DNA from: SURF-32 sp964648365
GTDB taxonomy: Bacteria > Planctomycetota > Phycisphaerae > UBA1845
Reading direction: 5' to 3'
DNA: 20,805 bases
NCBI GenBank assembly: GCA_964648365.1
Contig: CAZYLK010000100.1
Coordinates: forward strand, 1-20,805
The position numbers and the translations under genes are program-made. This document shows positions 1-7,450 of this stretch, one piece after another (the first letter of the stretch is position 1; each line of letters opens with the position of its first letter). The notes beneath the pieces are model-generated. The model was not told the DNA's origin and did no database searches. It was given only the letters and a program-made list of their open reading frames with translations.

Positions 1-36
1 GTCCGCGATCGCTCAGGACACAGCGACCACCGAGAC

Positions 37-495
37 CTACGCTCTCCCCCTCCACGACGCGCTGGCGATCGCACGGCGCTCCGGGCTCGATCGCCGGAAT
101 ATGAATTGCTCCCATGTCAATGGTGCCGCGAGGTTGGCAGGCAGAGTGCCCCCCGTCGATGTGCGTCCTGAATACAGGCACGTGCACACCTGAATGATGG
201 CCCACTCGATTTTGCGCAGCGCCTCGACCGGCAACTGGCCCACGCCGAAGAAGATCTCGTACTCGAGCTCGATGCGGGCCGAGCCGCTGGAATATCCAGG
301 GTTGATTCGCGTCTCGCGCGGGATGAGCACCAGCCGGCCCCCGAAGTCGGCGGCCTCCTCCAGGTCCCCGCGGATGTCGACCAGCCTCTCGAACGCCTGC
401 TGCTTCGCCGCCGGTATCACCGCCGTCAGCGGGGCGTAGTTCTCGAACTGATCGGCGATCAACTGGTCGATCGCAGTAAATGGATTCGAGGCCAT
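37..495 (-). CDS. Putative head-tail connector or tail terminator protein
   Basis: 152 aa, last gene of the leftward operon in this window. It begins 3 bases after the stop of the gpG-like gene, so it is co-translated with the connector genes. I do not recognise a family motif. It reads as a compact alpha/beta protein with a helical N-terminus (TAIDQLIADQFENY), a middle rich in beta-strand residues (ARIELEYEIFFGVG) and an amphipathic helix (VEALRKIEWAIIQVCTCLY). That layout, and the position after gp36- and gpG-like genes, would fit a tail terminator or a Mu gp37-like (DUF1834) protein. This is inference from position; the coding call itself is secure. Confidence 0.75.
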   Translation of the reverse strand: MASNPFTAIDQLIADQFENYAPLTAVIPAAKQQAFERLVDIRGDLEEAADFGGRLVLIPRETRINPGYSSGSARIELEYEIFFGVGQLPVEALRKIEWAIIQVCTCLYSGRTSTGGTLPANLAAPLTWEQFIFRRSSPERRAIASASWRGRA

Positions 496-498
496 GTA

Positions 499-1152
499 TC
501 ACCGGACCTTCGTCGCGCGAGCGAGTTCTTTTTCGATTTCCGAGAACGCGAACGCCTGGGCTTCGGAGTCGAACATCAGGTACGGCCGCCCCTTGATCGT
601 CACGCGACGCACCAGGGCGAACATCACCTCTCCCTTTTTTCGAATCACGCGATCTTTCCCGCGCGTGCCGTCTTTCTTCAGTCGCCCCGGCGCGGTCACT
701 GCCTCCGCCCGAACCAGGGCCGGACCGAAATAACGCTTTCCACCGAGCATGATGTCCGACTCCGGCGCATACACCATCGAATCGCTCGGCAGGTCTCGTG
801 GCCAAACCCCGCGGCGTTTCAGTGTCGGGTCGACCGGGATGGCCAGGAACTTCCCTCGCTTGGGACGAACGACACCACCCATCTGCTGGATGGCCGCATA
901 GACTAGGTTTGACCCTACTCTCACCGCCGAAGCACTCACAACCATCGCGAGCGATTTGGAGAGCCGCCCGGTGGGCGGGCCCCAGTCCCGCGGCCGCTGA
1001 CGAATACGCTGCTGAGCACGCGAGCGGACGTAGAGACCGATGCGCCCGAGTACGCGACGCTGATCCCTGCCGGCTGCCGCGAGGCGCGCGAATGCTTCCC
1101 GGAGCTTCCGGTCGCTCTCGGCATCCGGCCTGATCTCGATCGACACCGCCAT
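499..1152 (-). CDS. gpG/S-like virion morphogenesis (tail completion) protein
   Basis: 217 aa. Resembles the phage virion morphogenesis family (Mu gpG, P2 gpS tail completion proteins), which act at the head-tail joining step. Supporting features are the N-terminal helix followed by RIGLYVRSRAQQRI, then PPTGRLSKSL and VRVGSNLVYAAIQQMGG, the usual 'G..L..S....VGs...YA.iHQ.G' pattern of the family, followed by basic residues. A region around residues 130-185 (LGGKRYFGPALVRAEAV onward) is longer than the usual family core. It starts 4 bases after the gp36-like gene. In Mu, gpG lies before the protease gene; here it follows gp36, as in many Mu-like prophages. Confidence 0.78.
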   Translation of the reverse strand: MAVSIEIRPDAESDRKLREAFARLAAAGRDQRRVLGRIGLYVRSRAQQRIRQRPRDWGPPTGRLSKSLAMVVSASAVRVGSNLVYAAIQQMGGVVRPKRGKFLAIPVDPTLKRRGVWPRDLPSDSMVYAPESDIMLGGKRYFGPALVRAEAVTAPGRLKKDGTRGKDRVIRKKGEVMFALVRRVTIKGRPYLMFDSEAQAFAFSEIEKELARATKVR

Positions 1153-1156
1153 CCAA

Positions 1157-1609
1157 CTACAGGCCCTCCATCGCTTCTTCAGTGAACACGCGCTGGTGAC
1201 CCGTCGCCTCGGCCGATGGCCCCGTCGCCGTGGCGCCGGGGATCGCCGACGCTCCCGGCAGATCGGCTTTGCCGGCGGCGATCATCTCCAGCAGCTTGAT
1301 GGTCTCCCGGTAGCCTTCGCGCACCCGCTCATGCATGTTGCGGCGCATCGCGTGGCCCTGCCACAGATCGAATTCCGCGATGTTCATAACGTGCTTGCGA
1401 AGGAACTGTGCCAGCGTCGTGTCATTGGACGCATCGACGGGCACGGCATACCGGCGCGAAATGTACGCGTTCAGCGTGCCGTGCGCCCCATCCAAAACGG
1501 CCTGGCCGACCACGTCATCGGTGGTTGTAGCCGCGTCAAGGTCGGTCAGCTGCGCATAGAGCTGATCGCCCATGCGCAGCTTGAATTCGTCGAGCGTCGC
1601 GTAAGCCAT
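1157..1609 (-). CDS. Mu gp36-like (DUF1320) head-tail connector protein
   Basis: 150 aa. The N-terminus MAYATLDEFKLRMG, followed by a helical core with VLDGAHGTLNAYISRRYAVPV and the LRKHVMNIAEFDLW helix, is typical of the DUF1320/gp36 family found just downstream of Mu-type capsid genes. The family is thought to act as a neck or connector protein. The C-terminal tail (about residues 115-150) is Ala/Gly/Thr rich and probably flexible. The ATG start lies 6 bases after the upstream stop codon. Confidence 0.85.
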   Translation of the reverse strand: MAYATLDEFKLRMGDQLYAQLTDLDAATTTDDVVGQAVLDGAHGTLNAYISRRYAVPVDASNDTTLAQFLRKHVMNIAEFDLWQGHAMRRNMHERVREGYRETIKLLEMIAAGKADLPGASAIPGATATGPSAEATGHQRVFTEEAMEGL

Positions 1610-1615
1610 GGTCGG

Positions 1616-1849
1616 TTACTTCTCGTCCTTGCCGGGCTTGTCCTTCTTCGGCTCCGGAACCTCGGCACACACCAGGTTCGGGTCTTCCTTCAGCGTCTGC
1701 TCGACGGTGACCGGCTTCTTGCGTTTGCCCGGCGGCGAGGCGAAATGCTCGTCCAGCTTCTCGCGGCCGACGATGACAGCCTCGGTGCCGAACTTGATCC
1801 CGCACCGCCAGAAATCCTTGCCCGTCCTGCTCACAACCGAAAGTGCCAT
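1616..1849 (-). CDS. Mu gp35-like small virion-associated protein
   Basis: 77 aa. It sits between the capsid and gp36-like genes, exactly where Mu-like phages carry gp35. The core GKDFWRCGIKFGTEAVIV with a later LKEDPNLVC fits the short gp35/HI1506-type fold (one aromatic-rich motif, then a 'L..DP.L' end). The C-terminus is a charged Lys/Asp/Glu/Pro tail. The ribosome binding site GGAG lies 8 bases before the ATG, just after a strong intergenic hairpin. Function in the virion is not established. Confidence 0.65.
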   Translation of the reverse strand: MALSVVSRTGKDFWRCGIKFGTEAVIVGREKLDEHFASPPGKRKKPVTVEQTLKEDPNLVCAEVPEPKKDKPGKDEK

Positions 1850-1864
1850 AGCGTTGTCTCCGAT

Positions 1865-1894
1865 CCGGCCAGCCCGCCGAAGCGGGCCGGCCGG
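1865..1894 (-). other. Intergenic hairpin between capsid and gp35-like genes
   Basis: CCGGCC (1865-1870) pairs with GGCCGG (1889-1894), and the inner GCCCGC (1872-1877) pairs with GCGGGC (1882-1887) around a CGAA loop, with one mismatched pair between the two stems. There is no U tract, so it is not a classic terminator. It lies in the 110-base gap after the capsid gene and could protect the capsid mRNA 3' end or damp read-through. Confidence 0.6.
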
Positions 1895-1959
1895 TCAAAC
1901 GTCGTCCAATGAACAATCAAACTCGCCGCTTCCCCCCTCGTCCGAACCGCGCCGATGGA

Positions 1960-2880
1960 TCAGGTGAGCGTGGTCAGGACCGCCTTCTGCCACAGGCCGT
2001 AGCCCACGGCGTAGCGGCCGTCGGCCATGTACTTCACATCCTTGTCTTCCGCGTCGTCCTTCAGGTCGGTCTTCACCGCCTGGCGATTCTGGAAGATGAA
2101 CGGCCGCATCGGATCATCGACCTTGAGAACAGCGAACTTCGTCGTCCACGGCAGGCGCGGCGTCGTGATGACCTTCGCCTTGCCAGCCAGGATGTTCGAC
2201 GTGTTCGAGATCAGCGGCGCGGCGTTGGCGCCGAGCACTTCGCTCGCCACGTCGAGGAACTGCACCGGGACGGCACAGACCAGACCGGCGAGGTTCTCGA
2301 AGCTCTGGAATAGGTTCCACGGCTCGCCCTGGTCATCCTTGAAGCCGGCCAGTGCCTTGACCGCCTGCCAGAAGGCAGCCTTGAACTCCGCGGCGGTCGG
2401 CGCCGTCGGCGTTGCCACGTCGAATGTCAGGTCGTTCGACTGCGAACCGCTCTCGCCCTCGACGTGATCGGTATCGAAGAACGCCTGGCCGTCGTAGCAC
2501 AAGGCGGTCTCACCGGCCACGATCAGATCGATCAGTTCCTTGTCGGGATGGTGGGCGAAGCGTGTCGCCATTTCGGCAACCCGCATGGCAATCTGCCCTG
2601 TCTGATCGTCCGCGATTTCGTCGCGGTCGATCGGCAAGGTCAACTCCCAGTGCTTGTTGACGATGGTCTGCCCGAAGTCCCGCAGGGACTTGGTGCGGCG
2701 CTGGCCGCGCCATTCGACCGGCATCGGCAGTTGGCCGAGCCACTTGTAGATTTCGCTCGCTCCGTCGCTATTGACTAGCGAGCACAGTTCGCGCCACAAC
2801 GTCATCGCCGCTTCGAACCGGGGAAAGAATGCCCCGTTGAGCCCGCGCTGCGTGACGCCCGTATTGATCGTCGTTGCCAT
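1960..2880 (-). CDS. T: Major capsid protein, Mu gpT family
   Basis: 306 aa, the normal length for the Mu gpT major head subunit, which builds the icosahedral shell. Family features are the N-terminal NTGVTQRGLNGAFFPRFEAA, the WLGQLPMPVEWRG segment, LPIDRDEIADDQTGQI, the conserved DGQAFFDTDH motif near residues 148-157, and a C-terminal DGRYAVGYGLWQKAV. Start: ATG preceded by AAAGGAG at good spacing (GGAGTGACACG then ATG). It follows protease, scaffold and decoration genes, the standard head assembly order, and is separated from gp35 by a 110-base gap with a hairpin. Confidence 0.93.
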   Translation of the reverse strand: MATTINTGVTQRGLNGAFFPRFEAAMTLWRELCSLVNSDGASEIYKWLGQLPMPVEWRGQRRTKSLRDFGQTIVNKHWELTLPIDRDEIADDQTGQIAMRVAEMATRFAHHPDKELIDLIVAGETALCYDGQAFFDTDHVEGESGSQSNDLTFDVATPTAPTAAEFKAAFWQAVKALAGFKDDQGEPWNLFQSFENLAGLVCAVPVQFLDVASEVLGANAAPLISNTSNILAGKAKVITTPRLPWTTKFAVLKVDDPMRPFIFQNRQAVKTDLKDDAEDKDVKYMADGRYAVGYGLWQKAVLTTLT

Positions 2881-2927
2881 CGTGTCACTCCTTTGACGCC
2901 CGCACTCGCGGGTTTTCCGGTTTCCGT

Positions 2928-2978
2928 TTCAATCGCAGATTCCGACTCTGCGTCAGTCCAGGTTCATCCGTGGATCAG
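2928..2978 (-). repeat. Dispersed 'ATCTGCG' repeat, diverged copy at a gene end
   Basis: On the minus strand it starts at the stop codon of the decoration-like gene and reads TGATCCACGGATGAACC, then a GACGCAGAGTC segment. It resembles the copies at 10974-11008 and 11292-11326, which also start at a stop codon in the same orientation, but is more diverged. Confidence 0.5.
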
Positions 2979-3397
2979 CTGGCCACGCCGAACGGCAGCA
3001 GCTTCACCCACACCTGCGTCGACGAGACGAAGCGGGTGATCGTTCCCAGCAGCATGTTGTTCGTGCTGGTCTTGGTGATCGTGTTGTCGTCTGACGCATA
3101 CACCGCCAGGCCCACGTCCGTCTGGGCGAAGCCTGAGCCGGTCAAGAGGAACTCGCCCTCGGTATAGACCTCACAGAGCACCGAACCGCTGGCGGCCGAG
3201 CCGCTGGCCAGTCCCTCACGGACAATGCCGCCCCGGCGGTCGGGAGTGGCGGTGGCCGTCGCCGGCCGCAGAAACCCGGTCGCCGCCTCAATGCCGGCGA
3301 TCGCTCCCCGGAACATCGTCGTCGCCGTCTTCAGGCCAAGGGCGACGATGCCGCCCTCACCGCGGCTTTCCACAATTGCGTTTGCAGACAGTGCCAT
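2975..3397 (-). CDS. Decoration-like head protein, paralog 2
   Basis: 140 aa. Clearly related to the next gene upstream (3425-3829): both begin MALS, continue with ESRGEG, share GAI.GIE.ATG.xRP, a GEFLL strand and end in LLPFGV.S. The glycine-rich, all-beta look (MFRGAIAGIEAATGFL, GIVREGLASG, VLCEVYTEGEFLL) and position between protease/scaffold and capsid suggest a head decoration or head-fibre protein of the DUF2190 kind. That assignment is inferred from position and strand pattern. The start ATG has AAGGAG 8 bases upstream. Its stop codon is part of a dispersed repeat. Confidence 0.75.
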   Translation of the reverse strand: MALSANAIVESRGEGGIVALGLKTATTMFRGAIAGIEAATGFLRPATATATPDRRGGIVREGLASGSAASGSVLCEVYTEGEFLLTGSGFAQTDVGLAVYASDDNTITKTSTNNMLLGTITRFVSSTQVWVKLLPFGVAS

Positions 3398-3424
3398 TGC
3401 TTTGACTCCTTGCGCCGTAGCGCC

Positions 3425-3829
3425 CTAGCTCATGACTCCGAACGGGAGCAGGCGCACCCACGCCCGCTCGATTGAATGCACGCGGCTGATCGCGGCGAAC
3501 GGCGAATCCACCCCATCCTGTGTGAAGTACTGATCGTCGGTCGGCCACACTTGAACACCGCCCTCTGCGCCAGACAGCGGGTCAAGGGACGGCAGCAGGA
3601 ATTCACCGGTCGTGTAGAACTCGGCGACGGCGCCTCCACTTCCACCCGAGACCTTTTCGCGTGCGATGCCGCATGGTCGATCACCCGCCACGTAGGGCCT
3701 GGCCAGGCCCGTCGCCGGTTCGATGCCGCCGATGGCGCCGGGAAAGATCGTGACGCCCGGCTTCACGGCGAACGCAACAGGATCGCCTTCGCCACGGCTC
3801 TCGATCTTTTCAGTCCCGGACAGTGCCAT
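3425..3829 (-). CDS. Decoration-like head protein, paralog 1
   Basis: 134 aa. Tandem paralog of the gene at 2975-3397 (shared MALS start, ESRGEG, PGAIGGIEPATG, TTGEFLL and LLPFGV motifs). Relative to paralog 2 the central part differs (PLSGAEGGVQVWPTDDQYF). Probably a beta-rich capsid decoration protein, by position directly after the protease/scaffold gene; no catalytic motif is visible. The start follows AAGGGT about 8 bases upstream. It is separated by 28 bases from each neighbour. Confidence 0.75.
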   Translation of the reverse strand: MALSGTEKIESRGEGDPVAFAVKPGVTIFPGAIGGIEPATGLARPYVAGDRPCGIAREKVSGGSGGAVAEFYTTGEFLLPSLDPLSGAEGGVQVWPTDDQYFTQDGVDSPFAAISRVHSIERAWVRLLPFGVMS

Positions 3830-3857
3830 CGCTCAACCCTTCTCGACGGACGCAATT

Positions 3858-4538
3858 TCAACCGGCCAGGCTGTGGGTCTTGACCTCCTCGTCCGACAGC
3901 TTCGTCTCGCCCTGCTCGCGAAGAAGCTGGTCGACGTACTGCCGCTCGGAGCACGGGATGATCTTCGCGTTCTCGCGGAACTCGCCCTTCGCCTTGTTGA
4001 TGACGGTGATGCGACCCGCCGGCGAGCTCGTCCTGCTGTTGGTCACGACGCGGCCGTCTTCAGGCGCCACCTTGGCGGCGCTCGCGTACCAGAGGTCCCA
4101 CGCCTTCTGGTCGCGCGCCAACTCGCGATAGAAGTTCTTGCCATCCGCGTTCACGACCAGCATCCCCTCGCAAAGCTTTCGCTCCTTGAGGGCCGTCTGG
4201 ATTCGTTCTTCGACGTCGCGCTCCACACTGCTGGCCTGAAGCGAAGCCAGCGTCTTGTTGCTCTCGGCCAGGGCATTCTTGACCGTGGTGAGCTCGGCCC
4301 TCAGCGACTCCTCGCCGGGCGACGCGGAAGCCGCGGGCTTTGCCTCCGCCAGCTTGTTCACCGCCTGGACGACATCGTCGTCCTTTGCATCCTCAGCCAG
4401 CTTCAGCGTCTTGCAGAGCGTCGTCTTGATTTCAGGGGTCTTCGGCTTGGCCGACTCCTGCAACTTGTTGATGGCCTCGACAACCGCCGTCTCGTCGGCA
4501 GTCTCCGGGAGGCCCAACTTCGCGAGCACAGACTTCAT
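3858..4538 (-). CDS. Nested in-frame scaffold protein (Mu Z-like)
   Basis: 226 aa, same frame and stop as the protease. The internal ATG (MKSVLAKLGLPETADE) is preceded by AAAGGAG with a 6-base spacer, the best ribosome binding site in this gene and better than that of the full protein. The product is helical with two similar short modules (ETAVVEAINKLQE and DDDVVQAVNKLAE), then a predicted coiled coil (LRAELTTVKNALAESNKTLASL). In Mu the scaffold Z is made from an internal start in gene I, so the same arrangement is inferred here. It should form the inner core on which the capsid assembles, then be removed by the protease. Confidence 0.75.
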   Translation of the reverse strand: MKSVLAKLGLPETADETAVVEAINKLQESAKPKTPEIKTTLCKTLKLAEDAKDDDVVQAVNKLAEAKPAASASPGEESLRAELTTVKNALAESNKTLASLQASSVERDVEERIQTALKERKLCEGMLVVNADGKNFYRELARDQKAWDLWYASAAKVAPEDGRVVTNSRTSSPAGRITVINKAKGEFRENAKIIPCSERQYVDQLLREQGETKLSDEEVKTHSLAG

Positions 4539-5078
4539 GGCGAACTCCTTTCGTGTTTGGGCCTGCTTATTCACAACGGGCCGCACGGGATTCGCGGGCT
4601 CGTTGACGAGGCCTACCGATTTGACGGCCACTACCAGGCCATCCGATTCCCGCAGGTAGCCGACGAACGACGGATACCTGTACTGACGATTGGCAATGAG
4701 CTCCCTGGCCGGCGGCGTCCAGTCCACGTCGACATAGACGCCATCGCCGGGAACGCCGACAAACCCCGGGCCATCGTGGCGAATCCACCCGGCGGCGGGT
4801 GCCAGTCCATCGGCACGCTTGAAAGGGCCGCCTTCCGACTGGTGCTCGAAGTCGAATAACATGTCGACCTTGCGTGAGCGGTGCAGCTGATCGAATGCCG
4901 CATTCATCAGGGCCACTGCCCGCTCATCAACGACCGTGGTAACGGTGTCGCCCTCTGGCGTGTTCGAGTCGAACGTGCCCCAGGGCATGACCTGGACGCG
5001 CATCCGCTCGTTGACTTGACCAGGCAATTCCGCCCGCGCGATGGCACGAATCAGTCGTCCGGGTGCAGCCGCGTTCAC
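3858..5078 (-). CDS. Mu I-type prohead protease with C-terminal scaffold domain
   Basis: 406 aa from a GTG start. Mu gpI-like proteins cleave scaffold and capsid during prohead maturation. Family signature: LFDFEHQSEGG (candidate catalytic His at about residue 79), then LAPAAGWI, VDVDWTPPARELIANRQYRYPSF and VGLVNEPAN. From about residue 181 the protein becomes helical, Lys/Glu rich and low in complexity, as expected for scaffold. Start choice: the GTG at 5078 overlaps the portal-MuF stop (GTGA) and has GGAGG at 7-base spacing; an ATG at 5093 is possible but lacks this. A second, internal start makes the scaffold alone (separate entry). Confidence 0.88.
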   Translation of the reverse strand: MNAAAPGRLIRAIARAELPGQVNERMRVQVMPWGTFDSNTPEGDTVTTVVDERAVALMNAAFDQLHRSRKVDMLFDFEHQSEGGPFKRADGLAPAAGWIRHDGPGFVGVPGDGVYVDVDWTPPARELIANRQYRYPSFVGYLRESDGLVVAVKSVGLVNEPANPVRPVVNKQAQTRKEFAMKSVLAKLGLPETADETAVVEAINKLQESAKPKTPEIKTTLCKTLKLAEDAKDDDVVQAVNKLAEAKPAASASPGEESLRAELTTVKNALAESNKTLASLQASSVERDVEERIQTALKERKLCEGMLVVNADGKNFYRELARDQKAWDLWYASAAKVAPEDGRVVTNSRTSSPAGRITVINKAKGEFRENAKIIPCSERQYVDQLLREQGETKLSDEEVKTHSLAG

Positions 5079-7450
5079 TCCGTCACCTCCCATCCCAGGC
5101 CCTCGCCAAACTGCCGGAACACCGGCCGCAGATCTTCGGGAAAGCCTCCGAGCTTTAGCGGTTCGAGATTGGCATAGCTCCGCGGGTCAAATCGGAATCC
5201 ACTTCGCCTGGCCCGCTCGGCATCCAGGTTCGGCGTGGCGATCGCCGAAGAGGCGACGATCTCGCCCGCCTCCGGCTCATCTTCGAACACCGGCTCGGAA
5301 TCGCAGTCGCAGCCAAAGTGAAAGGGCTCACGCTTCGCCGTATCAGCGACTGCAAAGACCTTGCCGATCAGTTCAGAGCAGATCGGGCACGAGGTTCCCG
5401 TGGCAACGATTCGCACCGCCGGCACGCCGAATTCTTCATACTCCTGCTGCCGGCCGGCGACGTGCGCCATCGCAAAGTTCTGAAGGTGGACGAGATCAGC
5501 ATGCCACGGGTTTTCACCGGCCCAACCATTCGCCGTCGCCATCTGTGGCAGACGCAGTCGGAAGTCGCGCGAGGTCTCTCCCGCCGCAATCGACGCGACG
5601 AGCTCGCGATGCACGACCGCGAGCAGCTGCATGTTTGTGACGCCGGCAACGCGCCAAGCGCGAGACCTGGCCTGCGTGTCCAGTTCGAGGAAGGTTTCGG
5701 GGTCCAGGCCGATGCGGTCACGCAACGACTCCACCGCCGCTTCGAATGGAATGCGCTCGAAGCTGATCTCCTGATTCCGAACCTTGCGAATGGGGCGCCG
5801 TTCGAGGCGGTGTCGGGAGTCGGCAATGCCGGCCAGCCGCGCCGCCAGAATACTCTGCTCGGCAATGGCTCGCATTTCGTCCAGCGGGAGTTCGTCGAAC
5901 AACTCCGGCAGATCACCCAGCGCCGTCTGGAGGTCGCGCTTGCGATCGATGAAGGGCGTGGCTGCCGCCATGACGTTGCCCGCGTGTATGCCCGTGAGCG
6001 TGACGGCCGCAATGATCCAGCTTGCCATGCGGGACAGGGGCGAGCGCCGCTTCATGATCTCGGCAAGCCGTCGATTCTGTACTTTGATCGTGCCGCAACT
6101 TCGGCACTGACATCCGCTGGCCGCATGGCGATTCTCGACGGGTATGCCTTCGAATCCCCCGAACGGCGACGGCGCCACCTTCCGCCCCGGCAGCGAATCC
6201 TCACGATTCTCGCCCTCGGCCAGCGGCAATCCGAGTTCATCCTCGACAATAGACTTCGGGAGCATCACCCCGAGATCATTCACTGCCACACTCACCAATT
6301 GTGCCGCGGCCCCCAGGTCTCTCACCTCTTCGACAACACGCCGAAAGTACGGCGCATATCGACGTCCGTCTTCCTCGCCGAACTTCAGCATCGCCAGCGG
6401 CACCAGCAGCTGCTCGCGAATGGTCGTGCCTTCGTTGCGGATGTCGCTGTCCCGCAGGTCTTCGCGCACTTCGTCGTGCACTTGGGCTGCCGCGCGTGCT
6501 CCGCCCGTCTCGCCGATCTCCGTCGTCAGCGTCTGCCCGAGGAATTCCTTCGAGTACTCGGCGTCGCAATACTTCATGATCCGTTCGTGCGGCCACTGCC
6601 CGGGCGGCACACCGTCCACCGCCTCGATCTCCGTGCCGATCGGGAACATGCCACCCCGCGCTGCCCCCACCTTCGTGATCAGCTTGCTCAGCTCTTCGCG
6701 CACGGTCTTATCGCCCTCGGCCCCATACTTGCCGATCACGACCGGCAGGCCGAAAAGCTCAATGCCCATCTGCCAGTACTTCCACCCATAGCGCTTCGGC
6801 ATGAAGATGAACAGCGCCGGCCGCAAGAGCCCCCCGCGGAATTTTGAGCCGCCGATCGTCTTCGGACAGTGCACCAGGAACTTCCCGGGCGGGAATTCAT
6901 CCATCGCCACGCCCTGTTGATTGGCATCCGTTGTGACGCGCAACCGCCGAATGTCGTTCCAGTCGCCGCGGAGCAGCACCGGCTCCACCGGGTGCAACGC
7001 GATCGGCACCTGATTGGCCCATTCGACCTCGGCCACCATGCAGCCACGCCCGATCGCGTCGGCGAGGTGCGCGAGGGTTGCATCGAAGTTGGCGATGTCG
7101 GCGATCACCTCCGCGCAGAATTCCTGAACGGCCTGTGCCTTCTTCTCGTCGATCTTCGGATGCTTGCCGACCTCGTTCGCCGGCACGAGTTCCCAATCCA
7201 GCCCGTTGAGTCCGAGCAGACGGGTCTCGTACACGCTGCGCAGATGTCCGTCACGATCCAGCATCGTGTCGAACAGTTCATTCTGTTCGGCGGGCTCGCC
7301 CTCCGCCGCCGCACGCAGCACGCTCTTGAGTTTGGTGGGCGTGATGTCGCCGGTGAAATAGTCCGACTGGCTCTCACGGGGTGCAACCACCACGATCCCC
7401 GGCGACGGGGCCTTGGCACTCTGCCTCTTGTTGGTGAGCAGCCATCCCAC
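5075..7450 (-). CDS. Fused portal (Mu gp29/DUF935) and MuF minor head protein
   Basis: 791 aa; in Mu these are two separate proteins of roughly 510 and 420 aa. Residues about 30-545 match the DUF935 portal family: DGHLRSVYETRLLGLNGLDWEL, EVEWANQVPIALHPVEP, the KYWQMGIELFGLPVVIGKY segment, and GQTLTTEIGETGGARAAAQVHDEVREDL. Residues about 570-725 are a MuF domain ending in a metal-binding type motif: C688xxC691, then H711, C714 and C716 (TSCPICSELIGKVF, then HFGCDCD). An extra CxCxxC at 447-452 and a hydrophobic stretch at about 475-496 lie near the junction. The portal is the DNA channel at the head vertex; MuF proteins sit with it. The GTG start overlaps the terminase stop (TAGTG). Confidence 0.9.
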   Translation of the reverse strand: MGWLLTNKRQSAKAPSPGIVVVAPRESQSDYFTGDITPTKLKSVLRAAAEGEPAEQNELFDTMLDRDGHLRSVYETRLLGLNGLDWELVPANEVGKHPKIDEKKAQAVQEFCAEVIADIANFDATLAHLADAIGRGCMVAEVEWANQVPIALHPVEPVLLRGDWNDIRRLRVTTDANQQGVAMDEFPPGKFLVHCPKTIGGSKFRGGLLRPALFIFMPKRYGWKYWQMGIELFGLPVVIGKYGAEGDKTVREELSKLITKVGAARGGMFPIGTEIEAVDGVPPGQWPHERIMKYCDAEYSKEFLGQTLTTEIGETGGARAAAQVHDEVREDLRDSDIRNEGTTIREQLLVPLAMLKFGEEDGRRYAPYFRRVVEEVRDLGAAAQLVSVAVNDLGVMLPKSIVEDELGLPLAEGENREDSLPGRKVAPSPFGGFEGIPVENRHAASGCQCRSCGTIKVQNRRLAEIMKRRSPLSRMASWIIAAVTLTGIHAGNVMAAATPFIDRKRDLQTALGDLPELFDELPLDEMRAIAEQSILAARLAGIADSRHRLERRPIRKVRNQEISFERIPFEAAVESLRDRIGLDPETFLELDTQARSRAWRVAGVTNMQLLAVVHRELVASIAAGETSRDFRLRLPQMATANGWAGENPWHADLVHLQNFAMAHVAGRQQEYEEFGVPAVRIVATGTSCPICSELIGKVFAVADTAKREPFHFGCDCDSEPVFEDEPEAGEIVASSAIATPNLDAERARRSGFRFDPRSYANLEPLKLGGFPEDLRPVFRQFGEGLGWEVTE

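Noticed and set aside
5318..6847. 509-residue rightward open frame
   Set aside because: It is antisense to the portal-MuF gene, which has clear family motifs; long antisense frames are common at high GC.
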